A DNA stretch of 64,000 nucleotides. Origin: UBA11591 sp040220895. Lineage in GTDB: Bacteria; Bacteroidota; Bacteroidia; Flavobacteriales_E; Vicingaceae. The notes below the pieces were generated by a model. It worked only from the letters and a program-made list of their open reading frames with translations, did not search any database and was not told where the DNA came from. Within the stretch, counting starts at the first letter, position 1, and the number at the start of each line of letters is the position of its first letter. The position numbers and the translations under genes were made by a program. Below, one piece after another: positions 43,055-52,256 of the stretch. Where the stretch lies: NCBI GenBank assembly GCA_040220895.1, contig JAVJVY010000019.1, positions 62,001-126,000 on the forward strand, in the 5' to 3' direction.

Positions 43055-43546
43055 TCAACGCTTCATTTCTACAACTTCCATGTCACTAAGCTTACCTCGG
43101 TCGACGCTCAATCTGACCATGGTTCTGATTCGATGAAATCCTGAAATACCGGCGGCGCCGGGATTGATATGCAGGTGGCTTAATTTTTTGTCGTAGATGA
43201 TCTTTAAAATGTGCGAGTGTCCACAGACGACAATATCGGGTTTAAACTCCTCAATCAGGTTTCTGACTTTCGAATTATACCGGCCGGGATATCCTGCAAT
43301 ATGTGTCATCAAGACCTTAGATCCTTCAACTTCAAATAACTGTATTTCGGGTAAGAACGATCTGATATTCTGACCATCAATATTTCCATACACCGCTCTG
43401 ACTTGGGAAATTTCACATAGTTTATCAATGACTTCTGGGCTTCCAATATCCCCGGCATGCCATATCTCATCGCAATTTTTCAGGTGACCTAATACCTTTT
43501 TATCGAGATGAGAATGCGTGTCTGAAAGTATCCCAATGCGCTTCAT
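43055..43546 (-). CDS. YfcE/MJ0936-family metallophosphoesterase
   Basis: 163 residues from the ATG at 43546; an in-frame start 12 codons earlier is less likely because MKRIGILSDTH is the normal start. Metal ligands are visible: D9 and H11 in LSDTH, D33 in AGDIG, GNID, a His in THIAG and CGHSH near the C-terminus, then NPGAAG. The family hydrolyses phosphodiesters with two Mn ions; the natural substrate is not known. Divergent from truA. Confidence 0.9.
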   Translation of the reverse strand: MKRIGILSDTHSHLDKKVLGHLKNCDEIWHAGDIGSPEVIDKLCEISQVRAVYGNIDGQNIRSFLPEIQLFEVEGSKVLMTHIAGYPGRYNSKVRNLIEEFKPDIVVCGHSHILKIIYDKKLSHLHINPGAAGISGFHRIRTMVRLSVDRGKLSDMEVVEMKR

Positions 43547-43599
43547 GGCACAAAGGTTGTTCTTTCCATTTGAAATCAACATACCCCTGCATTTATTCC

Positions 43600-43607
43600 T
43601 AATTTTG
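43600..43607 (+). promoter_or_regulatory. Candidate -7 box TAATTTTG of truA
   Basis: Exact TAnnTTTG ending 6 bases before the truA ATG at 43614. Any transcript from it would be leaderless or nearly so. A TTTG at 43569-43572 is 27 bases away, longer than the usual -33 spacing. Confidence 0.4.
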
Positions 43608-43613
43608 GCCGCT

Positions 43614-44375
43614 ATGCAGCGCTATTTTCTTGAGCTTGGTTATGACGGTACCGCATACCACGGTTGGCAAATTCAAAAAAATGCCACTTCGGTTCAAGAA
43701 GTGATAAACAAGGTGTTGTCCATTTTTACTTCTGAGAATATTGAGGTAATCGGCGCGGGCAGGACTGATACAGGTGTTCACGCAATTCAGTTCTATTGCC
43801 ATTTTGATGCAGACCTGGAAAAGGAAGATTTCGGAAAAATGCTCTTCAGGTTAAATGCTATGTTACCTGCGGATATAGCTGCCTATGGCATTGCCAAAGT
43901 CAACCAACAAGCTCACGCCAGGTTTGACGCAACATCCAGAACCTATGTTTATAAGATCGGTAAACACAAAAATCCTTTTCACTTGAACCGATCCTGGTTG
44001 TACCCCTTTGCATTGGATATTGAATCTATGAATAAGGCCTGTGAACTATTATTGTCTCATAGAAATTTTTCGGCCTTTTTAAAGGCCGGATCTGATGCAA
44101 AAACAGACGTCTGTCATATTTCAAGGGCCATTTGGAATGAGAATAAGGAAATCTTGGAATTCACTGTCACCTCCGATCGATTTCTGCGAAATATGGTCAG
44201 GGCGATTGTAGGAACCTGTATAGATGTGGGTATAGGCAAAATATCTACCGAAGATTTTGCAACTGTATTGCGATCTGGAGACCGGTCAAAAGCCGGCCTT
44301 TCTGCTCCGTCCCACGGTCTATATCTATCGCGGATTACTTACCCTTATGAAATTAATTTTTTAAGCCATGTCTAG
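43614..44375 (+). CDS. truA: tRNA pseudouridine synthase A
   Basis: 253 residues from the ATG at 43614; longer frames add a non-homologous extension. It converts U38-U40 of tRNA anticodon arms to pseudouridine. The family start MQRYFLELGYDGTAYHGWQ, the catalytic motif GAGRTDTGVHA with D52, ARFDATSRTYVYKI, and a C-terminal RFLRNMVRAIVG are all present. Its stop overlaps the ABC exporter start by eight bases. Confidence 0.95.
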   Translation: MQRYFLELGYDGTAYHGWQIQKNATSVQEVINKVLSIFTSENIEVIGAGRTDTGVHAIQFYCHFDADLEKEDFGKMLFRLNAMLPADIAAYGIAKVNQQAHARFDATSRTYVYKIGKHKNPFHLNRSWLYPFALDIESMNKACELLLSHRNFSAFLKAGSDAKTDVCHISRAIWNENKEILEFTVTSDRFLRNMVRAIVGTCIDVGIGKISTEDFATVLRSGDRSKAGLSAPSHGLYLSRITYPYEINFLSHV

Positions 44376-46134
44376 CGTCACAGGGAGGGCTTTGGACCTG
44401 GCCTTATTAAAGCGAACCTTCACATTTACCCGCCCTTACAAGAAAACGGTTGCCATTACTGCTGTATTGATAATTTTTGTGGCATTATTATCTCCGCTAA
44501 GACCTTATCTGATTCAATTGGCCATAGACAAATATGTCATGGTTGGAGACATGAAAGGCTTGCGCACCATGGTTCTAATACTCATATCGGTGCTGATCAC
44601 CGAAGCGGTTCTGCAATTCTATCAGACCTATCTGGCAAACTGGCTTGGTCAAACGGTGATCAAAGATATGCGCCTAAAGGTTTACTCCAAGATAATGGGA
44701 TTCAAAACCCAATATTTTGACACCAACCCTATCGGAAAACTGGTCACTCGAGTGGTGTCAGATATTGAAACTATTTCGGAAGTGTTCTCCCAGGGCTTGT
44801 TGATAATTTTTGGTGACATTCTTAAATTGTTATTGGTATTGATATTCATGTTTGGCACAGATTGGCGACTTAGCTTGTACTGTTTGCTTCCGGTTCCCGT
44901 GTTGATCATTGCCACTAACATCTTTAAAAAAGCGATTAAGTCGGCGTTTCAGGAAGTCAGGAATCAAGTTTCAAACCTAAATTCTTTCGTTCAAGAGCAC
45001 GTCTCAGGCATGTCTATTGTGCAGTTGTTTAATCGCGAGCAAATAGAATATGAGAAGTTTCAGGACTTGAATAAGAAACACAGGAACGCGCATATTCGAA
45101 CGGTCTGGGCTTATTCCATATTTTTCCCCGTGGTCGAAATATTATCTGCACTTTCATTGGCGGCTCTAGTATGGTGGGGTGCCGATGGCGTTCTTCAGGG
45201 CAAAGTATCCCAGGGAAGTCTGGTGGCTTTTATTCTATATATCTACATGTTATACCGGCCAATAAGGGAATTGGCAGATCGATTCAATACGCTGCAGCTT
45301 GGCATGGTCAGTGCCGAGCGCGTATTCAAAGTGCTGGATACTGATGCGTATATAGCAGACAATGGAACACATATTGCAACATCACTTAAGGGGAGTATAT
45401 CTATTAAAAACCTTTGGTTTTCATACAACAAGGAAGAATTTGTACTGAAAGATGTTTCGCTTGAAATAGAACCTGGTCAGACCTTGGCTTTGGTGGGCGC
45501 TACGGGATCAGGTAAATCCTCAATTATCAATGTCCTGGGAAGGTATTATGAGTTTCAAAAAGGTGAAATATTGGTGGATGGACGTGATATCCGAGAATAT
45601 TCAATACCCGAACTCAGGGCCAGAATTGCCCTTGTGCAGCAGGACGTCCTACTCTTTTCCGATAGTATTTTAAATAATATCACCCTTAACGACCCAGGCA
45701 TTTCATTCCAAAAAGTGGTCGAGGCTTCCAAAGCCGTCGGTGCTCATGAATTTATCATGGAATTACCCGGAGATTATAATTACAATGTTCGGGAACGGGG
45801 ATCCATGCTGAGTTTAGGTCAGCGCCAATTGATCTCTTTTATTCGCGCATACGTTTCGGACCCCGACATTTTGATCCTAGATGAGGCTACTTCGTCTATC
45901 GATGCCGTGACAGAAGAACTCATCAAGCGGTCGACAGAAGTGCTCACAAAAGACAGAACCTCCATTATCGTGGCACATCGCCTATCAACCATTCAAAAGG
46001 CTCAAAGAATTGCGGTAATTCATCAGGGTGAAGTGAAGGAGATTGGAAATCACCAAGAATTGATCAAGAAAAATGGTTTTTATAAAAAATACTTTCAGAT
46101 ACAATTCACACACGAGGCACAGCTCGATCTTTGA
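44368..46134 (+). CDS. ABC exporter, fused permease and ATPase
   Basis: 588 residues. Six membrane helices (about 25-310) precede the nucleotide-binding domain: Walker A GATGSGKSS, Q-loop VQQDVLLFSDS, signature LSLGQRQL, Walker B ILILDEATSSID and the switch His in VAHRLS. Half-transporters like this work as homo- or heterodimers moving lipids (MsbA) or drugs. The serine of the signature is replaced by LSLGQ rather than LSGGQ, a common exporter variant. The 3' end overlaps the convergent second uvrA by 29 bases. Confidence 0.9.
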   Translation: MSSVTGRALDLALLKRTFTFTRPYKKTVAITAVLIIFVALLSPLRPYLIQLAIDKYVMVGDMKGLRTMVLILISVLITEAVLQFYQTYLANWLGQTVIKDMRLKVYSKIMGFKTQYFDTNPIGKLVTRVVSDIETISEVFSQGLLIIFGDILKLLLVLIFMFGTDWRLSLYCLLPVPVLIIATNIFKKAIKSAFQEVRNQVSNLNSFVQEHVSGMSIVQLFNREQIEYEKFQDLNKKHRNAHIRTVWAYSIFFPVVEILSALSLAALVWWGADGVLQGKVSQGSLVAFILYIYMLYRPIRELADRFNTLQLGMVSAERVFKVLDTDAYIADNGTHIATSLKGSISIKNLWFSYNKEEFVLKDVSLEIEPGQTLALVGATGSGKSSIINVLGRYYEFQKGEILVDGRDIREYSIPELRARIALVQQDVLLFSDSILNNITLNDPGISFQKVVEASKAVGAHEFIMELPGDYNYNVRERGSMLSLGQRQLISFIRAYVSDPDILILDEATSSIDAVTEELIKRSTEVLTKDRTSIIVAHRLSTIQKAQRIAVIHQGEVKEIGNHQELIKKNGFYKKYFQIQFTHEAQLDL

Positions 46135-48934
46135 ACTTGGCTCCCAAGTATTTGCCGGTATAGGATATTTCTGATCCAAGCAAGTCTTCAGGTGTTCCTT
46201 CAAATACAATGTAACCGCCTTCCAGACCACCTTCCGGACCCAAGTCAATAACCCAATCTGCAGATTTAATTATATCGAGGTGGTGTTCTATAACAATTAC
46301 GCTGTGGCCTCTGTTAACCAAAGCATTTAATGATATTAGCAATTTGTTGATGTCGTGGAAATGCAAACCTGTTGATGGTTCATCGAACAGAAAAAGGATG
46401 TGATCATTTTGATTTTTTTTCGAGAGAAAAAAAGCCAATTTGACGCGTTGGGCTTCTCCACCACTCAGAGTGCTGGAAGACTGACCAAGATGAATGTAAC
46501 CCAGACCCACTTCTTGAAGTGGGTTGAGTTTGTCAGTGATCTTTTGACTCTGAATTTTGCTTTTTTCCGCCCCCGCAAAGAATTCCATGGCCTGGTCAAC
46601 CGTAAGTGCCAGAATGTCCGAAATATTGTGGTCTTCGAACTGCACCTCCAATATTTCTTCTTTAAATCGCTTTCCATGACATTCATCACAAACAAGACGA
46701 ATGTCTGACATGAACTGCATTTCAACGGTAATTTCTCCTTCACCTTTGCAAGTGTCACACCTGCCGCCATCCACATTAAACGAGAAATCAGAAGGCTTAA
46801 GACCCTTTAATTTGGCTTGTGGTAAATTTGAAAACAGTGCTCTTATTTCATCGTAAGCTTTCAAATAAGTTACGGGATTCGATCGGGAAGATTTACCTAT
46901 CGGGTTCTGATCAATAAATTCGATTTGTGTTATTGATTCCGTATTCCCACCAATTTTTTCGTATTTACCCGAACCCCAGGTGTTATTTTGGATTTTATTG
47001 TTCAGTGATTTGTAAAGAACATCTCTTATCAAACTACTTTTTCCTGACCCGCTGACCCCAGTGATACACGTCAATATTCCCAGTGGTATTTTAACATTCA
47101 CATTTTTCAGGTTGTTTTCATAAGCGTCTATGATTTCGAGGAAGTTTCTCCATTTCTTCCTTCGCGGAGGAATGGGAATTTCCCTAGTACCATTCAAATA
47201 ATCAGAGGTTAGTGTATTGGCCTCTAGCAGTTGGCGTTGATCTCCTTGAAATACGATGTGACCTCCATTGGTGCCCGCTTCAGGACCAAGGTCAACGATT
47301 TCATCGGCTTCAGCAATTATGTCTTCATCGTGCTCCACAACGATCAAGGTATTTCCCAGATTATTGAGGTTACGTAGCACTTTAATAAGCCTAAGTGTAT
47401 CTCTTGGGTGAAGTCCCACACTTGGTTCGTCAAGAATGTACATAGATCCGACCAGGGATGAACCTAGTGAAGTAGCTAATTGAATGCGTTGAGATTCACC
47501 TCCCGAAAGCGTGTTTGAAGGTCGGTTAAGGTCAAGGTAACCCAAGCCGACATCAAGCATATAAGACAACCTGAATTTAAGCTCGTGCATTATCCGTTTA
47601 CTGATCTTTTCTTCAAGTTCGGACAATTTTAAGTTCTCTATAAAAATGAAAAGCTCACCGATAGGCATGATAACTAGTTCGTTAATGCTTTTTCCGCCGA
47701 CTTTAATGAAGCGCACATCTTCCCTCAATCGTGTTCCTGAGCAATCTGGACAAAGTGTTTTTCCTCTGTATCGCGAAAGCATTACCCTGTACTGTATTTT
47801 ATAGCTTTTTTGCTCGACGTAATTGAAAAAATCCAAAATCCCTTTAAAATGATTATTCCCGTTCCACAGTAACTCTTTTTCTTGCTGGTTCAGTGAAGCA
47901 TAGGCTTTGTGGATGGACAATGAAGATTTTTCGGCGCTCATAACCACCTGATCTAACCACTCACTCATTTTTTCGCCTTTCCAGCAGGCTACCGCGCCTT
48001 CATAAATCGAAAGACTCTTGTCTGGAATTACCAATTCCGGATCAATACCTATGACCGAACCAAATCCTTCGCAACGCGGACAGGCTCCCAAGGGGTTGTT
48101 GAAGCTGAATAAATGCAACGACGGTTCCAAATAGGTCACACCGTCATGTTCAAAATCCTTATTGAAAACTTTGAATTCATTTTTCGAATAGAAATACAGG
48201 ACGCACTTATTCCGGCCTTCATAAAAGGCGGCTTGTATTGAATCGGTAATGCGCACAAGATCTTCCTCTCCGAATTCATCGGTGGCAAAGCGGTCAATCA
48301 TAAGGTAAAGCTCAGACCATTCAAGTGCTCCGGACATGCCGAATTCATCGATGGATACAATTTCTCCTCGGTAAAAAAATCTGGAATATCCTTTTGCTTT
48401 TACCGATGCTATCCAAGGGGGTACGTCTTTTTGAATCTCACATGGCGATAGGATCAAGAATTTCTCTCCGGGCACGTATTCATTCAGGAATTCTATGACA
48501 TCCAAATGATTATGCCTTTTAACAAGGGTATTTCCGCCTTTGGCATAGGTTCGGCCTATTCTGGCATAAAGCAGTTTTAAATATTCATAAATCTCAGTGC
48601 TTGTTCCGACCGTTGACCTCGGGTTTCTGGAATGGACTTTTTGTTCAATCGCAATGGCTGGAGAAATACCATTTATTTGATCGACTGCCGGCTTTTCAAT
48701 TTTACCAAGAAATTGCCTGGCATAGGAAGAAAGGCTTTCAACATATCGCCGCTGACCTTCGGCAAATATGGTGTCAAAAGCAAGACTGGACTTACCTGAA
48801 CCAGAAAGACCGGTGAAAACTGTGAATGAGTTCCGCTTGATTTTTAGATTGACATTTTTCAAATTGTGTGCCCGGGCGCCAATTACTTCGATGTGATCAA
48901 GCTTTTTCAATTTGATCAGGTTTGTTTTCTCCAT
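46106..48934 (-). CDS. uvrA: Excinuclease ABC subunit A, paralogue 2
   Basis: 942 residues from the ATG at 48934; an ATG 27 codons earlier would add a non-homologous leader. First Walker A GLSGSGKSS (about 42-50), SSYARQFLGKIEKP, UvrB-binding region, zinc module CPRC / CPDC, signature LSGGESQRIQLATSLGSSLVGS, ILDEPSVGLHPRD, second Walker A GVSGSGKSS, CDTC / CDEC and a second signature with FDEPSTGLH. Complete, with its signature reading ESQRIQ rather than the EAQRIR of the copy at 7701-10550. Both copies retain all functional modules, so I cannot say which serves UvrABC repair. Divergent from the ECF sigma gene. Confidence 0.94.
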   Translation of the reverse strand: MEKTNLIKLKKLDHIEVIGARAHNLKNVNLKIKRNSFTVFTGLSGSGKSSLAFDTIFAEGQRRYVESLSSYARQFLGKIEKPAVDQINGISPAIAIEQKVHSRNPRSTVGTSTEIYEYLKLLYARIGRTYAKGGNTLVKRHNHLDVIEFLNEYVPGEKFLILSPCEIQKDVPPWIASVKAKGYSRFFYRGEIVSIDEFGMSGALEWSELYLMIDRFATDEFGEEDLVRITDSIQAAFYEGRNKCVLYFYSKNEFKVFNKDFEHDGVTYLEPSLHLFSFNNPLGACPRCEGFGSVIGIDPELVIPDKSLSIYEGAVACWKGEKMSEWLDQVVMSAEKSSLSIHKAYASLNQQEKELLWNGNNHFKGILDFFNYVEQKSYKIQYRVMLSRYRGKTLCPDCSGTRLREDVRFIKVGGKSINELVIMPIGELFIFIENLKLSELEEKISKRIMHELKFRLSYMLDVGLGYLDLNRPSNTLSGGESQRIQLATSLGSSLVGSMYILDEPSVGLHPRDTLRLIKVLRNLNNLGNTLIVVEHDEDIIAEADEIVDLGPEAGTNGGHIVFQGDQRQLLEANTLTSDYLNGTREIPIPPRRKKWRNFLEIIDAYENNLKNVNVKIPLGILTCITGVSGSGKSSLIRDVLYKSLNNKIQNNTWGSGKYEKIGGNTESITQIEFIDQNPIGKSSRSNPVTYLKAYDEIRALFSNLPQAKLKGLKPSDFSFNVDGGRCDTCKGEGEITVEMQFMSDIRLVCDECHGKRFKEEILEVQFEDHNISDILALTVDQAMEFFAGAEKSKIQSQKITDKLNPLQEVGLGYIHLGQSSSTLSGGEAQRVKLAFFLSKKNQNDHILFLFDEPSTGLHFHDINKLLISLNALVNRGHSVIVIEHHLDIIKSADWVIDLGPEGGLEGGYIVFEGTPEDLLGSEISYTGKYLGAKFKDRAVPRV

Positions 48935-49156
48935 TATTTTAAGTCCCGCTTTGCAGGGTTTTGAATTGTCTGGTGCTTTTTTTGGTAACTTTAGGCAACC
49001 GAAGTGTAAACACAAACGTCTATAATAAAATCCTCTGGATACAATATTCGTAAATTCGCTTCGTTTAAATCCCTAAACCCTTATTGCCTATAGATTAATT
49101 ATTTACTTTTTTTTCCGCAAGGAGCACTTTAAGAAACAAACGGATAGTAAATAGTT

Positions 49157-49741
49157 ATGAGAGCAACAAAAATCAAGGATCAGGAATTGATCCGTCAATT
49201 CGTCGCTGGTAAGGACAGCGCTTTCGAATTACTCCTTAACAAATACAAGGACCGCGTATTTTCCTACATCGTATATACGGTTAGGGATGAGGATCTGGCA
49301 AACGACATTTTTCAGGATACCTTCATTAAGGTTGTCAAGACGCTGAAGCTCAATAAATATAATGACCAGGGTAAGTTCCTTCCCTGGGTCATGAGAATAG
49401 CGCATAATCTTATTATTGACCATTTCCGCAAGAGCAAGAGAATACCTGTCGTCAGGAGTACCGACGAAAATGATTACTTGGGTCGGCTGGAAGGTGATGA
49501 TATGAACATCGAAAAAGCAATGATCAAGGGTCAGATTCACAGAGATGTAAAAGAATTGATCAAACACCTTCCCAAAGAGCAGAAACAGGTGCTGATCATG
49601 CGTATCTACTGCGACATGAGTTTTAAAGAGATTGCAGAGAAGTCCAACGTTAGCATTAACACTGCGCTGGGCAGGATGCGCTATGCTTTGATCAATTTGA
49701 GAAAGATGATCAAAGAAAAAGAATTAATTATTGACTATTGA
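49157..49741 (+). CDS. ECF-type RNA polymerase sigma factor
   Basis: 194 residues. Sigma region 2 (about 18-90) has LLLNKYKDRVFSYI and DLANDIFQDTFIKVV with the -10-binding helix; region 4 (about 130-185) has LPKEQKQVLIMRIYCDMSFKEIAEKSNVSINTALGRMRYALINLRK, the -35-binding helix-turn-helix. No region 1.1 or 3, as in ECF factors. No anti-sigma or FecR-like gene is adjacent; instead a 59-77-residue protein follows. The 222-base gap before it contains no exact TAnnTTTG on the plus strand. It directs transcription of an unknown regulon. Confidence 0.9.
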   Translation: MRATKIKDQELIRQFVAGKDSAFELLLNKYKDRVFSYIVYTVRDEDLANDIFQDTFIKVVKTLKLNKYNDQGKFLPWVMRIAHNLIIDHFRKSKRIPVVRSTDENDYLGRLEGDDMNIEKAMIKGQIHRDVKELIKHLPKEQKQVLIMRIYCDMSFKEIAEKSNVSINTALGRMRYALINLRKMIKEKELIIDY

Positions 49742-49971
49742 ACAATATATGTACACCTGTAACGTTTACTATTCAAAATGAAGCAAAGCCTATGAAAAAG
49801 TCTACCTTTTATGATGCCAATACCAATGGTATCCTCAAGAATCCGGATCCTCAAAAATCACTCCCAACTTCTCCAAGAAAAGAAACCATCAATAACGTTC
49901 TTTCTTTCGCTAAGGCCTATAGTGTCAGGAAGACTTCCAGTTTTGATCACATTGAATTGATCTTGAACTGA
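49738..49971 (+). CDS. Small conserved protein downstream of the ECF sigma factor
   Basis: 77 residues if translation starts at the TTG at 49738, which overlaps the sigma stop as TTGA; 59 residues from the ATG at 49792. The core is PRKETINNVLSFAKAYSVRKTSSFDHIELILN. I recall similar short proteins ending in IE-x-x-LN after sigma-like genes in other Bacteroidota, but have not verified this. No membrane helix, no cysteine in the core. It may modulate the sigma factor; function is unknown. Confidence 0.65.
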   Translation: MNNICTPVTFTIQNEAKPMKKSTFYDANTNGILKNPDPQKSLPTSPRKETINNVLSFAKAYSVRKTSSFDHIELILN

Positions 49972-49972
49972 T

Positions 49973-50608
49973 CTAGCGATCCATCTTTTTTCTCCCGATC
50001 ACCCTACAAATGGGGCAATTTTGGACTTGATGTCCTCTGGCAGGACAATATTCTCTTCCGAAATAAATGATCTGCAGGTGCAGTTTGTTCCATATTTCCA
50101 TGGGAAACAACCTTTTGCAATCTTTTTCTGTCTGAATCACATTTTTACCATTGGACAACCCCCAACGATATATTAGTCTATGAATGTGGGTGTCAACCGG
50201 AAATGCGGGAACGTTGAATATCTGAGACATAACAACACTGGCAGTTTTATGTCCCACACCGGGAAGTTTCTCTAAATCAGAGAAATTATCAGGTACAGCA
50301 CCTTCGTGATTTTCAACTAAAATTCTTGAGAGGTTCCAAATTGCCTTTGATTTTTGCCCTGAGAGTCCGCATGGTCTGATGATCTGTTCGATTTTTTCCT
50401 GGCCTTTTTCTATCATGTCTTTTGGATCAGCCCCATCTTTAAATAAGGTAGGCGTGACCTTATTAACTCGTTCATCTGTGCACTGAGCAGAAAGCAAGAC
50501 TGCAATGAGCATAGTAAAGGCGTCTTTATGCTTGAGGGGAATAGAAGGGTTGGGATAGAGGTCCTCTAATTTGTTGATTATGAAGGCAGTTTTATCAGAT
50601 TTATTCAT
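49973..50608 (-). CDS. nth: Endonuclease III, lacking one Fe-S ligand
   Basis: 211 residues. DNA glycosylase/AP lyase for oxidised pyrimidines. The helix-hairpin-helix LEKLPGVGHKTA carries catalytic K121 and the VDTH segment carries D139. The C-terminal loop has only three cysteines, C188, C198 and C201, spaced x9 and x2, and ends at Arg211 without a fourth; standard enzymes have four spaced x6, x2, x5. The cluster is therefore probably absent or incomplete. It converges on the small protein gene with a one-base gap. Confidence 0.92.
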   Translation of the reverse strand: MNKSDKTAFIINKLEDLYPNPSIPLKHKDAFTMLIAVLLSAQCTDERVNKVTPTLFKDGADPKDMIEKGQEKIEQIIRPCGLSGQKSKAIWNLSRILVENHEGAVPDNFSDLEKLPGVGHKTASVVMSQIFNVPAFPVDTHIHRLIYRWGLSNGKNVIQTEKDCKRLFPMEIWNKLHLQIIYFGREYCPARGHQVQNCPICRVIGRKKMDR

Positions 50609-50726
50609 GTAGACAATGAGGAAGGCTCTTGGTCTAAAAATAAGTATTTAAAAAGAAGGTCAATTTCACATATTTGATTATTTTGTGTGGGTAAATAATG
50701 ACGATAATATCGTCAAAAATTTAAAG

Positions 50727-51188
50727 ATGACATTAAAAGCAGGAGATAAAGCACCGGACTTTACGGGATTAAATCAAGATGGACAAAGTGTAAGTTTAAA
50801 CGACTTTAAAGGAAAGAAACTCATACTGTATTTCTATCCCAAAGACGACACGCCTGGATGTACGGCCGAATCCTGCAGTCTCAGGGATCGATGGCCAGAG
50901 TTGAAAAGTAAAGGATTTAAAATCCTGGGTGTGAGCATGGATAACCAGGTCAAGCACCAAAAATTCATTTCAAAATACGGCCTGCCTTTTCCGCTTATTG
51001 CAGATACCGAAAAGAAAATCATTGAGTCCTTTGGTGTTTGGGGTAGGAAGAAATTCATGGGAAGGGAATACGATGGGATTCTGCGGACAACGTTTATTAT
51101 TGACGAAAATGCTGTCATTTCGCATATCATCGATAAAGTGAAGACAAAGAATCACAGTGAACAAATCTTGGAATTAATAACTAAATAA
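50727..51188 (+). CDS. bcp: Thioredoxin-dependent thiol peroxidase (Bcp/PrxQ)
   Basis: 153 residues from the ATG at 50727 (an earlier GTG at 50685 adds 14 atypical residues). It reduces hydroperoxides using thioredoxin. The active site TPGCTAESC has peroxidatic C45 and resolving C50, the numbering of the E. coli enzyme. KLILYFYPKDDTPGC and FIIDENAVISHI are typical. It starts 10 bases before recA ends nothing; it precedes recA by 10 bases. Confidence 0.94.
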   Translation: MTLKAGDKAPDFTGLNQDGQSVSLNDFKGKKLILYFYPKDDTPGCTAESCSLRDRWPELKSKGFKILGVSMDNQVKHQKFISKYGLPFPLIADTEKKIIESFGVWGRKKFMGREYDGILRTTFIIDENAVISHIIDKVKTKNHSEQILELITK

Positions 51189-51198
51189 AAACCAGAAA

Positions 51199-52209
51199 AT
51201 GTCGAAAGAAACAAAAGAAATCAATCAGGAAAAGCTGAAGGCTCTTCAGCTGACAATGGATAAAATAGAAAAGACTTATGGGAAAGGTGCTGTTATGCGT
51301 CTTGGAGAAACAATGACCGAGGTGGTGGAAGCCGTTCCCTCTGGATCAATTGGTTTGGATCATGCCCTTGGTGTAAATGGATTTCCAAGAGGCAGAGTTG
51401 TTGAAATTTATGGCCCTGAATCATCGGGAAAAACCACTCTGGCCATCCACGCTATTGCCGAGGTACAGAAAAAAGGGGGCATCGCCGCGTTTATAGATGC
51501 TGAGCATGCCTTTGATAAGGCTTATGCCGAAGCTTTGGGGGTGGACACAGAAAACCTGTTGATTTCTCAGCCAGACAATGGAGAACAAGCCCTTGAGATA
51601 ACCGAAAATTTGATCAGATCGGGGGCCATAGACATGATTGTGATCGATTCTGTTGCGGCCCTGACACCAAGAGCTGAAATTGAGGGAGAGATGGGCGACA
51701 GCAAGATGGGGTTACAGGCAAGGCTCATGTCACAAGCACTCCGAAAACTGACTGGTACCATCAACAGAACAGGATGTATTTGCATATTCATTAACCAATT
51801 GCGTGAAAAAATTGGAGTGATGTTCGGAAATCCGGAAACCACAACCGGAGGGAATGCCCTTAAGTTTTATGCTTCAGTTCGACTCGATATCAGAAGGATT
51901 GGACAAATAAAGAACGGGGAAGATGTTGTAGGAAATCGCGTTCGTGTCAAGGTTGTCAAGAATAAAGTTGCTCCTCCATTCAGAAAAACGGAATTTGACA
52001 TTACCTATGGCCAAGGCATTTCTTTACTTGGTGAAATTATTGATTATGGAGTTGAGTTCAACATCATTAAAAAAAGCGGAAGTTGGTTTAGTTACGGCGA
52101 CGTTAAACTAGGACAAGGCAGGGATGCGGTAAAGGAATTGCTTGCTGATAATGTTGAATTGGCGGATGAGTTGCGCTTAAAGATAAAAGAGGTGTTGACA
52201 GCAAAATAG
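51199..52209 (+). CDS. recA: Recombinase RecA
   Basis: 336 residues. Strand-exchange protein for recombination and SOS control. Walker A GPESSGKTT (72-80), the DNA-binding loop EIEGEMGDSKMGLQARLMSQALRK, Walker B IDMIVIDSVAAL, loop 2 REKIGVMFGNPETTTGGNALKFYASVRLD and a C-terminal domain rich in Glu are all present, with no intein or insertion. It is 10 bases downstream of bcp, and no SOS box of a type I recognise is seen before it. Confidence 0.98.
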   Translation: MSKETKEINQEKLKALQLTMDKIEKTYGKGAVMRLGETMTEVVEAVPSGSIGLDHALGVNGFPRGRVVEIYGPESSGKTTLAIHAIAEVQKKGGIAAFIDAEHAFDKAYAEALGVDTENLLISQPDNGEQALEITENLIRSGAIDMIVIDSVAALTPRAEIEGEMGDSKMGLQARLMSQALRKLTGTINRTGCICIFINQLREKIGVMFGNPETTTGGNALKFYASVRLDIRRIGQIKNGEDVVGNRVRVKVVKNKVAPPFRKTEFDITYGQGISLLGEIIDYGVEFNIIKKSGSWFSYGDVKLGQGRDAVKELLADNVELADELRLKIKEVLTAK

Positions 52210-52241
52210 TTCTTCGGGTTTCAGGTCGGAATTCTTTCGCG

Positions 52242-52249
52242 TAGATTTG
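52242..52249 (+). promoter_or_regulatory. Candidate -7 box TAGATTTG of the TPR lipoprotein gene
   Basis: Exact TAnnTTTG in the 47-base gap after recA, ending 7 bases before the ATG at 52257. No -33 match at the normal distance; a TTTC at 52219-52222 is only partial. Confidence 0.4.
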
Positions 52250-52256
52250 CAGCGGA

